This document shows, piece after piece, positions 6,889-15,786 of a DNA stretch of 64,000 nucleotides. This DNA comes from Conyzicola nivalis_A (GTDB taxonomy: Bacteria; Actinomycetota; Actinomycetes; Actinomycetales; Microbacteriaceae), in contig NZ_JBEPSJ010000005.1 of assembly GCF_040548875.1 (NCBI RefSeq), positions 1 to 64,000 on the forward strand, given 5' to 3'. The position numbers were made by a program, and so were the translations under genes. How positions within the stretch are numbered: the stretch's first letter is position 1; every line of letters starts with the position of its first letter. The notes beneath the pieces are model-generated. The model saw only the letters and a list, made by a program, of their open reading frames with translations. It made no database searches and was not told the DNA's origin.

Positions 6889-7937
6889 TCCATCAGAACG
6901 AACTCGGCACTCACACCGGGTCCGAGGGCGAACAGCAGGCCGGGCGAGTCGGGGTCGAACGAGCCGAGCGAGAGGGTGTCGGCGAGCACGTGCAGAACGG
7001 CCGCCGACGACAGGTTTCCGACGCGGTCGAGACAGGCCCAGCTGCGCGCGAAGACCGAGCGGTCGACACCGAGCGAGCCCTCGAAGGCCTCGAGCACCTT
7101 CGGGCCGCCGGGGTGTGCCACCCACCAGCCCAGGTCGCCGAGCGACAGCCCGTTCGCCGACAGGAACCCCGCGACATCCGCCGGAAAATGCCGCTCGATC
7201 ACCTCGGCTACGCCCGGGGTCAGAACGATCTCGAACCCCGTGCCGCCCACGTTGAAGCCGATGACCTCGTTCGTGTCGGGGTAGATGGCGCTCCGGGTCG
7301 CGGTGATCCTCGGGCCTCGGGCACGGGGGTGGTCGTCGCCCAGCAGCACGACGGCCGCCGCCCCGTCGCCGAACAGCCCCGTCGCGACGAAGTTCGCCAT
7401 CGTCTCGTCGTCACGCTGCAGGGTGAGCGAGCAGAGCTCGACGCTCACGAGCACGCCTACCTCGGTCGGATGACCGACGAGGTAGTCGTTGACCCGGGCG
7501 ATGCCCGCCGCGCCGCCCAGGCAGCCGAGACCGTACGACGGCATACGCTTCACATCCGCGCGCAGCCCGAGCCGCGGCACCAGCAGCGCGTCGACCGACG
7601 GCGCCGAGATGCCCGTGACGGAGGTGAAGAGGATGAAGTCGACGTCGGATGCCGCGATCCCGGCGTCGTCGAGGGCGATCCGCACCGCGCGCTCGCCCAG
7701 GTCGGCCGCGACCTGGATGAAGATGTCGTTCGTCTCGCGGAACGTTCCGAGGTCGCGGTAGCGCTCCAGCGGCAGCGCCGTGTGCCGGGTTCCGATGCCG
7801 CTCGCCGCGTGCATCCGCTCGATGACGGCCTGGCGCGCGGGCACCTTCGTCATGAGCGGTGCAAGCTCGGCCGTGATCTCGGACTGGGTGTACACGAAGG
7901 CCGGAAGCACGGGGGCGACCGCTGCGATGCGGGTCAT
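6876..7937 (-). CDS. Type III polyketide synthase (phenolic lipid synthase, SrsA-like)
   Basis: A 353-residue chalcone synthase-fold enzyme. The catalytic cysteine is in YGLGCLGGAAGIAR, the histidine in WVAHPGGPKVLEAFE and the asparagine in DRVGNLSSAAVLHVL, so the Cys-His-Asn triad is complete. GFNVGGTGFEIVL and the C-terminal ALGPGVSAEFVLMEWD also match the family. Such enzymes extend long acyl-CoA starters with malonyl-CoA (or methylmalonyl-CoA) to give alkylresorcinols or alkylpyrones. The downstream methyltransferase and flavin hydroxylase genes overlap it, matching the srsABC operon order. The product is therefore probably a methylated phenolic lipid or quinone embedded in the membrane; chain length and ring type cannot be read from sequence. 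Confidence 0.92.
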   Translation of the reverse strand: MTRIAAVAPVLPAFVYTQSEITAELAPLMTKVPARQAVIERMHAASGIGTRHTALPLERYRDLGTFRETNDIFIQVAADLGERAVRIALDDAGIAASDVDFILFTSVTGISAPSVDALLVPRLGLRADVKRMPSYGLGCLGGAAGIARVNDYLVGHPTEVGVLVSVELCSLTLQRDDETMANFVATGLFGDGAAAVVLLGDDHPRARGPRITATRSAIYPDTNEVIGFNVGGTGFEIVLTPGVAEVIERHFPADVAGFLSANGLSLGDLGWWVAHPGGPKVLEAFEGSLGVDRSVFARSWACLDRVGNLSSAAVLHVLADTLSLGSFDPDSPGLLFALGPGVSAEFVLMEWDA

Positions 7938-7968
7938 CGTCAGAACCTAGCACGCCGCACGGGGCGGC

Positions 7969-8232
7969 CTATCTACCGTTGTCAGCGAGGATCTGGTCGA
8001 GGTCTATCCTCTGCAGCAGCGCCGGCCAGTCGACCTCGCGGGCCTCGTCTGCCACCCCTTCGTCTGCGGTGACCGTGCCGTTGCGGTGCACCGTCACGCC
8101 GGCCGGCGCGAGCAGGTTGAGCTGCGCGAGAACCGCGTCGTCGACGGCCTGCGTATCGAAGTCGGCGCCCACCTCCGCAAAGTAGTCGGCCGAGACCGTG
8201 TACGAGACGATTCCCACTTCCACCTGTGCCAT
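7969..8232 (-). CDS. Small acidic hypothetical protein
   Basis: An 87-residue acidic protein (MAQVEVGIVSYTVSADYFAE...), with an N-terminal beta-strand pattern and a helical C-terminus (VDWPALLQRIDLDQILADNG). No signal peptide, membrane segment or cysteine is present. GGAGCGAC precedes the ATG at a usable distance on the minus strand. It lies 31 bases upstream of the polyketide synthase gene on the same strand and could be the first gene of that operon, but there is no sequence hint of a role in lipid synthesis. I do not recognise a family. Confidence 0.7.
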   Translation of the reverse strand: MAQVEVGIVSYTVSADYFAEVGADFDTQAVDDAVLAQLNLLAPAGVTVHRNGTVTADEGVADEAREVDWPALLQRIDLDQILADNGR

Positions 8233-8285
8233 GTCGCTCCTCCGAAGCCCGATGCAGAGTTATGCACTCCCACTATCTCCCCGAT

Positions 8286-8933
8286 TCACCGCCGCGGCGG
8301 ATTTTTTTCGAGCTCCGGATGCTCCGCGGGCAATCCGTGCCGCTTGTTATCACGAGCGAGGGCGAGATTCTTACGCTCCCAGTCGCGCAGCGCCTGCCGC
8401 TCGGGCTCGAGGGCGAGGTATTCCGGGCACTTCGCCAGGGGTTTTCCACAGGTGCACAGCGCGGATTTGTTGTCATTCTCGTGGTGCAGCCGATCGAAAC
8501 GCCACAGCACGGCCATGATCCTGTCGATTCGCCGATTGGCCAGCTCGGTGTTGCGTTCGGCCCGACGAGTGACGTCGTTCTGGATCAGCCCGCGCACTCC
8601 CCCGACGTCGTCCGCGGCGAATTCGCCGGCCGCCACGGAGGTCAGCTGCGCGACCTGGGCGCCGAGCCTGGCGATCTCCTCGGCGTCGGCCCGCGCGGCG
8701 GAGCGAAGAGACTCAACCTCACCTTGATGGTTAAACAGCAGGTCAGCGTGCAGGCGCTCCCACATGGCCACGTGCTCGAGGTCTCGGCGCTCTGCCTTGT
8801 CGGATCCGAGGTGGTTGACGCAGGCGGCGCAGACGACCTGGTCGCTCGGCGACGAGAAGACGAATTCGCGAGGAGCGCGGCAGCACAGGCACGGCGCGGT
8901 CACCGTGACATGCAGCGCGTAGGCGTGGGGCAT
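8286..8933 (-). CDS. Hypothetical protein with a cysteine-pair zinc-binding-like N-terminus
   Basis: A 215-residue soluble protein of unknown function. The N-terminal 40 residues carry two cysteine pairs (APCLCCRAP and VVCAACVNHLG), as in small zinc-binding domains found in nuclease and phage proteins. The centre is a long charged helix (about residues 45-130, rich in Ala, Glu and Arg) likely to form a coiled coil. The C-terminus adds CTCGKPLAKCPEYLALEP, a further possible metal site, and a basic tail. The ATG at 8933 has AGGAG 7 bases upstream. Its own leader is an AT-rich stretch with DnaA-box-like sequences. The gene could be a remnant of a mobile element. Confidence 0.7.
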   Translation of the reverse strand: MPHAYALHVTVTAPCLCCRAPREFVFSSPSDQVVCAACVNHLGSDKAERRDLEHVAMWERLHADLLFNHQGEVESLRSAARADAEEIARLGAQVAQLTSVAAGEFAADDVGGVRGLIQNDVTRRAERNTELANRRIDRIMAVLWRFDRLHHENDNKSALCTCGKPLAKCPEYLALEPERQALRDWERKNLALARDNKRHGLPAEHPELEKNPPRR

Positions 8934-8984
8934 CGGGTCGCTCCTTTCATTCACACACACGTTCGAACGCAAATATGCAGTTCA

Positions 8985-9085
8985 GTGGTTAAGTTCGAAT
9001 TACACAACTGTAGTTATTCACAGGGTTAATAACAGGTACGAAAGATTCATCCACAGGTGTTTAAACAGGTGTTAAAAACTTTTTC
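8985..9085. other. AT-rich intergenic segment with DnaA-box-like sites
   Basis: A strikingly AT-rich stretch in a GC-rich region. It contains TTATTCACA (9014-9022) and TCATCCACA (9047-9055), each one mismatch from the DnaA box TTATCCACA. The direct repeats ACAGGT(A/G) also occur (9033, 9053, 9065). GTTCGAA occurs at 8961 and 8992. It is upstream of the cysteine-rich hypothetical gene on the minus strand and may hold its promoter. Confidence 0.45.
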
Positions 9086-9268
9086 GCGCGGCCTGCCACC
9101 CGCCCGTCACCCCGCCGAAAACGAAGGACATCCCTTGCGATTCGGTCTCGTGTCGCCGTGAACCCCAGCTCAACGCGACTTCTCCTTCGTTGTGCGTCAG
9201 CGCACCGGCCGGTGCCACCGGCGGCGCCGCTCCGGGCGTCGTGGCCCGATCCGGGCGAGAATGAGGCA

Positions 9269-9994
9269 ATGACCGTGCGCATCCGTCCCCTGGCCGAAGC
9301 AGACGTCGACGACATCCTCGCCCTCTCGCCCTCGTCGGCGAGCCGGGGCGCCCTGCTCGCCGAGGTGACGAGCTGGCAGCAGCAGAAGTCGCCGACCGTC
9401 GTCGCCCGGACGCCGGACGGTGTCTTCGCCGGGTTCGCCCGTGCCCGGCCCAACGAGGTCGAGACCAGCCCGCGCCCCGAGGGCCAGGTCGCCGAGCTGG
9501 TCGATCTCTCCGTCGCACAGGAACACCGCTCGAAGGGAGTCGGCACCGCGCTGCTCGAGCGCGCCGCGAAGACGCTGCGCCTGCTCGGCTACTCCCGCGT
9601 CGTCGCCCAGTTCGACGACGCCGTCGCACCCTGGTTCGCCGAGCGCGGGTTCGAGCTGCGCCCCGAGGGCTTCGCCCGCGCGTGGATCGAGCCGTTCATC
9701 CCACGCGACGATTTGTGGTTTCCCGAGGCGCGGTCGGGATCGTTCTCGCCGCTGCTCGTGATGGACGTGCGGCCGACCCGCCCGCGTCAGGGCTGGATGC
9801 GCCTCGCCGAGAACCAGCCGCTGATCGAGGCGGACTATGCGATCGGCCCCCGCGCCGATGAGAACGCGACCGCCGCCATCGTCGCCGCCCTCGCCGAGCG
9901 CCCCGACGTGGCGCTGCGTCTTCCGCCGCGCCTGCGCGCCGCCCTGCTGCCAAGCGAAGGAGAATTCGACGGGAAGGGCCAGTTCGCCCCGTAG
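9269..9994 (+). CDS. GNAT-family N-acetyltransferase
   Basis: A 241-residue protein. The first 145 residues form a GNAT acetyltransferase domain: the N-terminal MTVRIRPLAEADVDDILALS and the acetyl-CoA-binding strand-loop LVDLSVAQEHRSKGVGTALLERA, with the RSKGVG pyrophosphate loop, followed by the typical GYSRVVAQFDD...WFAERGFE. The C-terminal 95 residues (from about DLWFPEARSGSF) are an extension of unknown function. The ATG at 9269 is preceded by GAGG. The gene is monocistronic, between the AT-rich spacer and the FbiC-like gene. The acceptor substrate is unknown. Confidence 0.85.
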   Translation: MTVRIRPLAEADVDDILALSPSSASRGALLAEVTSWQQQKSPTVVARTPDGVFAGFARARPNEVETSPRPEGQVAELVDLSVAQEHRSKGVGTALLERAAKTLRLLGYSRVVAQFDDAVAPWFAERGFELRPEGFARAWIEPFIPRDDLWFPEARSGSFSPLLVMDVRPTRPRQGWMRLAENQPLIEADYAIGPRADENATAAIVAALAERPDVALRLPPRLRAALLPSEGEFDGKGQFAP

Positions 9995-10171
9995 AACCGT
10001 GCCGCAGCGAGCGTTTCTCCTTCGTTTTCAGCCGCGCGCGATGCCGCGCACCGGGCGGCGCGGCACGGCGTGGGCGGCGTAGAATCGGCAGCAGTCAGTC
10101 GTGCGAGCCTGGATTTGGGCTCGGGGTGCTCCGTCGAGCACCGTCCCTGTCGCTCGTCACGAAGGCCTGCC

Positions 10172-12583
10172 ATGCCCATCTCCGCTGCTCTCGACCGCAT
10201 CGAGCGCGACCGCTCCGTCACCGAGAGCGATGCCGCGATCCTCGGCGCAGCGCGCGGCGCCGACCTCGAGCGGCTGCTCGCCGTGGCATCCGCTATCCGC
10301 GACGAGGGTCTCGAACGCGCGGGCCGCACCGGGGTCATCACCTACTCGAAGAAGGTGTTCATCCCGATCACCTTCCTCTGCCAGGACCGCTGCCACTACT
10401 GCACCTTCGTCGAGACCCCCGGCGCGCTGGCGCGTCATGGCCGACCGAGCTACATGTCGCCCGACGAGATCCTCGAGGTCGCCCGCGCCGGCGCCGCGCT
10501 CGGCTGCAAGGAGGCGCTGTTCACCCTCGGCGACCGGCCGGAGAACCGCTGGCCCACCGCCCGCGCCTGGCTCGACGAGCACGGCTACGCGTCGACGATG
10601 CACTACATCCGCGCCATGGCGAAGCTCGTGCTCGAGGAGACCGGGCTGCTCCCCCACCTCAACCCCGGCGTGATGTCGTTCTCCGAGCTGCAGTCGCTGC
10701 GGCCCGTCGCCCCGTCGATGGGCATGATGCTCGAGACCACGGCGACGCGGTTGTGGAGCGAGAAGGGCGGCGTGCACTACGGCTCCCCCGACAAGGATCC
10801 GGCGCTGCGCCTCCGCGTGCTCGAGGACGCCGGGCGTTCGCGCGTGCCGTTCACCACCGGCGTGCTGCTCGGAATCGGAGAGAACGACGCCGAGCGCGCC
10901 GAGGCCCTCTTCGCGATCCGCGCCGCGCACGAGCGCCACGGGCACATCCAGGAGACGATCGTGCAGAACTTCCGTGCGAAGCCGAAGACCGCGATGCAGA
11001 ACGAGGACGACCTGGCGTTGCAGGAGTACGCGGCGGCCGTGGCGATAGCCCGAATCGTGTTGGGGGCGGATGCCACGATCCAGGCGCCCCCGAACCTGAC
11101 AGACGCGCACGAGCTCGGGCTGCTCATCCGCGCGGGCATCGACGACTGGGGCGGGGTCAGCCCGCTCACCGCCGACCACGTCAACCCGGAGCGTCCATGG
11201 CCCGAGCTCGACGACCTCGCCCGGCTCACCGCCGACGCGGGCTTCGAGCTGCGTGAGCGGCTCACGGCGCATCCGCAGTTCGTCACCGGGGCAGCACAGG
11301 CGGCCGACGGCGGCGACTGGATCGACGCGCGCATCCGGCCGCACGTCGACGCGCTCGCGCTGCCCTCGGGGCTCGCCCGCGAGGACGCCCCCGTCGTGGG
11401 CCGACCGTGGCGCTCGCCCGCGCCGACTGAGACGCGCACCCCGCTGATCGAGCGCGCGGCCGCCGACCCGTCCGGCCTGAGCGACGCGGAATACGTCGCC
11501 CTGCTCGAGGCCGACGGCACCGAGCTCGAGGCGCTCGCCTCGCTCGGCGACGCCGTGCGGGTCGCGGCGGTGGGCGACGACGTCAGCTACGTCATCAACC
11601 GCAACATCGATGCGTCGGTGGTCTCCGACCCGGCGCTGCTCGGTGAGCTCGCCGACGAGGCGGCCGGCCTCGGCGCCACGGAGATCTGCGTGCAGGGCGC
11701 CGTCGCGGCGCACCTGCCCGGCACCGCCTACCTCGACGTGGTCGCCGCGATCCGGGCCCGCCAGCCCGGCCTGCACCTGCACGCCTTCCGGCCCGCGGAG
11801 GTCGCCGACGGGGCCGCACGGCTCGGCGTCACCGTGCGCGAGTTCTACGAGCTGTTGCGCGACGCGGGCGTCGACACGGTGCCCGGCACGGGTGCCCGCA
11901 TCCTCGACGACCGCATCCGCGCGCTGCTCAGCCGGCAGACAGATCCGCCCGCCGCCGCGTGGATCGACACCGTAGCGACGGCGCACTCGGTCGGCCTGCG
12001 TTCGACCGCGACCATGGTCTACGGCCACGTCGAGACACCGGCGGAGGTCGTGGCGCACCTGCGCGCCCTGGTCGCCGTGCAGAAGCTGGCCGTCGACCGG
12101 GGCGTCGGCGGGTTCACCGAGTTCATCGCGATGCCCTTCGTGCCGCTCGAGAATCCCGACGTGCCCGGCGCCCGCCTCGGACCTACCGTGCGCGAGTCGC
12201 GCGCGGTGCACGCCGTCGCACGGCTGATGCTCGCCGGGAGCATCGACCACGTGCAGGCCGCGTGGACCAAGCTCGGCGTCGCCACCAGCCAGGCGGTGCT
12301 GCGCGGCGGCGCCGACGACCTCGGCGGCCTGCTGCTCGACGGGGTGATCATGCCCGAGGCGGGGCCGGAGGCGCACCGCTCGCTCACGATCGCCGACGTC
12401 GAGCGCATCGCGGCCGAGATCGGCCGCACTGCCCGCCAGCGCACTACCGACTACGGCACGCCGACCGCAGAGCAGCTGGCCTTCGCCCGCCGTGCGGATG
12501 CCCCGCCGGCATCGATCCTGCACGCGACGACGAGCCAGCGCGCCCGCATCGAGCGCCTTCACCTCGAGAGGCGTCCCGCGTGA
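10172..12583 (+). CDS. fbiC: FbiC-like FO synthase with intact CofG half and cluster-less CofH half
   Basis: An 803-residue homologue of FbiC, which makes FO, the precursor of coenzyme F420, with two radical-SAM domains. The N-terminal CofG half keeps the iron-sulphur motif CQDRCHYC (about residues 70-77) and long identical stretches such as KEALFTLGDRPENRW, LLPHLNPGVMS, MGMMLETTATRLW and NFRAKPKTAMQ. The C-terminal CofH half aligns from DDVSYVINRNI onward, but the expected CxxxCxxC after NRNINFTN is missing: the sequence passes straight from NRNIDASVVSDP to GATEICVQG. About 19 residues, including the three cysteines, are gone, so this half cannot bind a radical-SAM cluster. The ATG at 10172 is preceded by GAAGG. 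It overlaps the next gene, which in turn overlaps a monooxygenase gene. Confidence 0.9.
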   Translation: MPISAALDRIERDRSVTESDAAILGAARGADLERLLAVASAIRDEGLERAGRTGVITYSKKVFIPITFLCQDRCHYCTFVETPGALARHGRPSYMSPDEILEVARAGAALGCKEALFTLGDRPENRWPTARAWLDEHGYASTMHYIRAMAKLVLEETGLLPHLNPGVMSFSELQSLRPVAPSMGMMLETTATRLWSEKGGVHYGSPDKDPALRLRVLEDAGRSRVPFTTGVLLGIGENDAERAEALFAIRAAHERHGHIQETIVQNFRAKPKTAMQNEDDLALQEYAAAVAIARIVLGADATIQAPPNLTDAHELGLLIRAGIDDWGGVSPLTADHVNPERPWPELDDLARLTADAGFELRERLTAHPQFVTGAAQAADGGDWIDARIRPHVDALALPSGLAREDAPVVGRPWRSPAPTETRTPLIERAAADPSGLSDAEYVALLEADGTELEALASLGDAVRVAAVGDDVSYVINRNIDASVVSDPALLGELADEAAGLGATEICVQGAVAAHLPGTAYLDVVAAIRARQPGLHLHAFRPAEVADGAARLGVTVREFYELLRDAGVDTVPGTGARILDDRIRALLSRQTDPPAAAWIDTVATAHSVGLRSTATMVYGHVETPAEVVAHLRALVAVQKLAVDRGVGGFTEFIAMPFVPLENPDVPGARLGPTVRESRAVHAVARLMLAGSIDHVQAAWTKLGVATSQAVLRGGADDLGGLLLDGVIMPEAGPEAHRSLTIADVERIAAEIGRTARQRTTDYGTPTAEQLAFARRADAPPASILHATTSQRARIERLHLERRPA

Positions 12584-12987
12584 GGATCGCGCTGCACGGC
12601 ACCCACCCCGCGCTCGACTTCGTGCGCCCGCTGCTCGCACGCAACTACGACCTGGTCGGAGTCGACGACGCCCCCGAGGCGCTCGTCACCTTCGGGCCCG
12701 TCGCCGCCGTGCCCGACTCGGTCGAGCTCGCGGTGTTCGTCGCGGTGCGGCCGCCGGTCCCGCTGAGCGCGCGAACGCTCGTCATCGGCGCCGCGCCGTC
12801 GGGTGACGGCGCCAGCCACGCCGGCCTCGCCACCGAACACCCCGCCGAGCTGCTCAGCCTCATCGACGGTTTCCTGCGCTACCCCGCCCGCTTCCCCGTC
12901 GGCGACGCAAAAGCCACCGCGAACGCAAACGCAACCGCCACCGCAAGAGCCACCACCGACGCCGCCCGAGAGCCGGTCCCGCGATGA
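12580..12987 (+). CDS. Hypothetical protein between FbiC-like and monooxygenase genes
   Basis: A 135-residue protein of unknown function. The start MRIALHGTHPALDFVRPLLA and the following YDLVGVDDAPEALVTFGP suggest a small Rossmann-like or sugar-epimerase-like beta-alpha fold, but no cofactor motif is complete. The C-terminus is a low-complexity Ala/Thr/Asn tail (KATANANATATARATTDA). The GTG at 12580 overlaps the stop of the FbiC-like gene (GTGA), and its stop overlaps the monooxygenase start (ATGA), so the three genes are translated as one unit. This strict coupling suggests a shared pathway; I do not recognise the family. Confidence 0.75.
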   Translation: MRIALHGTHPALDFVRPLLARNYDLVGVDDAPEALVTFGPVAAVPDSVELAVFVAVRPPVPLSARTLVIGAAPSGDGASHAGLATEHPAELLSLIDGFLRYPARFPVGDAKATANANATATARATTDAAREPVPR

Positions 12988-14404
12988 CCCTCGTGGTCGA
13001 CACCGTGATCGTCGGCGCGGGATTCGCCGGCATCGGCATGGGCATGCGCCTCGCGCGCCGCGGCGACGAGTCGTTCGTGGTGCTCGAGCGAGCGGCCGAC
13101 GTCGGCGGCACCTGGCGCGACAACACCTACCCGGGTGTCGCGTGCGACATCCCCTCCCACCTCTACTCCTTCTCCTTCGCCCCGAAGCACGACTGGTCGC
13201 GCTTCTTCGCGCCCGGCGCGGAGATCCTCGACTACCTGCGCCACTGCGCGCTGGAGATCGCCGAGCACCTGCGCCTCGGCACCGAGGTGCTCGACGCACG
13301 ATGGACCGGCGAGCGCTGGCACGTCTCGACCACCGGCGGCGACTTCAGCTGCGTGACGCTGGTGATGGCGGTCGGCCGCCTGTCAGAACCACGGATGCCC
13401 CCGACCCCCGGCATCGACACCTTCACGGGCGAGGTGTTCCATTCCTCCGACTGGCGAGATCGCGATCTCGCCGGCAAGCGGGTCGGCGTCGTCGGCACCG
13501 GCGCCTCGGCCGTGCAGCTCGTGCCCCGGCTCGCCGCCGAGGCACGGGGCATCGTCGTGTTCCAGCGCACCGCGCCGTTCGTTCTGCCGCGCCCCGACTT
13601 CGAGTACTCGGCCGACGACATCCGCGGCTTCGCCGACGACCCTGCATCACGCGAGTCGCTGCGCACCGACCTCTTCTGGGGCATGGAGACGGGGTTCGCC
13701 GCCCGCGTCGGCGTTCCCGGCCACCTCGACGCACTGCGGCGCAGCGCGCGAGACCACCTCGAGGCGCAGGTGGCCGACCCCGGCCTGCGCGCCGCCCTGA
13801 CACCGCACTACGAGATCGGCTGCAAGCGGGTGCTGCTCTCGGACGATTACTACCCGGCGCTCGCGGGCCCCGCGGTGACCCTCGAGCCCTCGGCGCTGGC
13901 GTCGATCGACGGCGCGCGGGTCACGGCGCAGGGCGGCGCGACGCACGACCTCGACGTGCTGGTCTTCGCCACGGGCTTCCTCACCACCCATCCCCCGTTC
14001 GCCGCGCGGGTGTTCGGCCGCGACGGCGCGAACCTCGCCGACACCTGGCGCGACGGCATGGTCGCCTACGCGTCGACCACGGTGCACGGCTTCCCGAACC
14101 TGTTCGTCATCGACGGGCCCAACGCGAGCCTCGGCCACAACTCGGCGATCGTGATGATCGAGGCGCAGATCGGCTACGTGCTCGGCGCGATCGACGACGA
14201 CGCCCGGGTGCTCGAGGTGTCGCTCGCGGCCCAGCGGCGGTACACGGCAGACCTCGACTCCCGCGCCGCCGACACCGTCTGGCTGGGCGGCGGGTGCGAG
14301 AGCTGGTACGTGGATGCCACGACCCGGCGTCTCACGCTGCTCTGGCCCGACCTGGCCTACGCCTTCCGCGACCGGCTCGCCGAGTTCGACCGCGACGCGT
14401 ACCT

Positions 14405-14408
<4 letters not shown>
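12984..14408 (+). CDS. Flavin-containing / Baeyer-Villiger-type monooxygenase
   Basis: A 474-residue FAD and NADPH monooxygenase. The FAD Rossmann motif is VGAGFAGIGMG at the N-terminus, followed by ADVGGTWRDNTYPGVACDIP, a hallmark of the class. The exact Baeyer-Villiger fingerprint FxGxxxHxxxW appears as FTGEVFHSSDW near residue 150, and the second (NADPH) Rossmann motif VGVVGTGASAVQ follows. The C-terminal part includes DVLVFATGFLTTHPP. Such enzymes insert oxygen next to ketones or oxidise heteroatoms. It is coupled to the FbiC-like gene through a small unknown gene, an association that could point to oxidation of a deazaflavin-like product, although this is speculation. It overlaps the convergent permease gene by 4 bases. 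Confidence 0.9.
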
Positions 14409-15652
<1,244 letters not shown>

Positions 15653-15786
15653 CCCCGCAGGATACGTGGTGCGGGTGAACGGTTTGCTCTCAATCCGGCC
15701 ACAAAACGTTGCGTGCGCTTTGTTTCCGTGTGACCCTGCCGTAGCGTCGGTCGGACTACTGGTCACACGTCGAGGGGGGGTATCAC

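Noticed and set aside
8985..9085. The AT-rich DnaA-box region as the chromosomal origin oriC
   Set aside because: The boxes are imperfect and few, and gyrB-gyrA orientation places dnaA and oriC to the right of the window.
9113..10034. Inverted GAAAACGAAGGA / TCCTTCGTTTTC sequences flanking the GNAT gene
   Set aside because: Only about 12 matching bases, no target duplication and no transposase; probably chance.
10157..12640. 827-codon minus-strand frame opposite the FbiC-like gene
   Set aside because: Antisense shadow; the plus strand shows long conserved family motifs.
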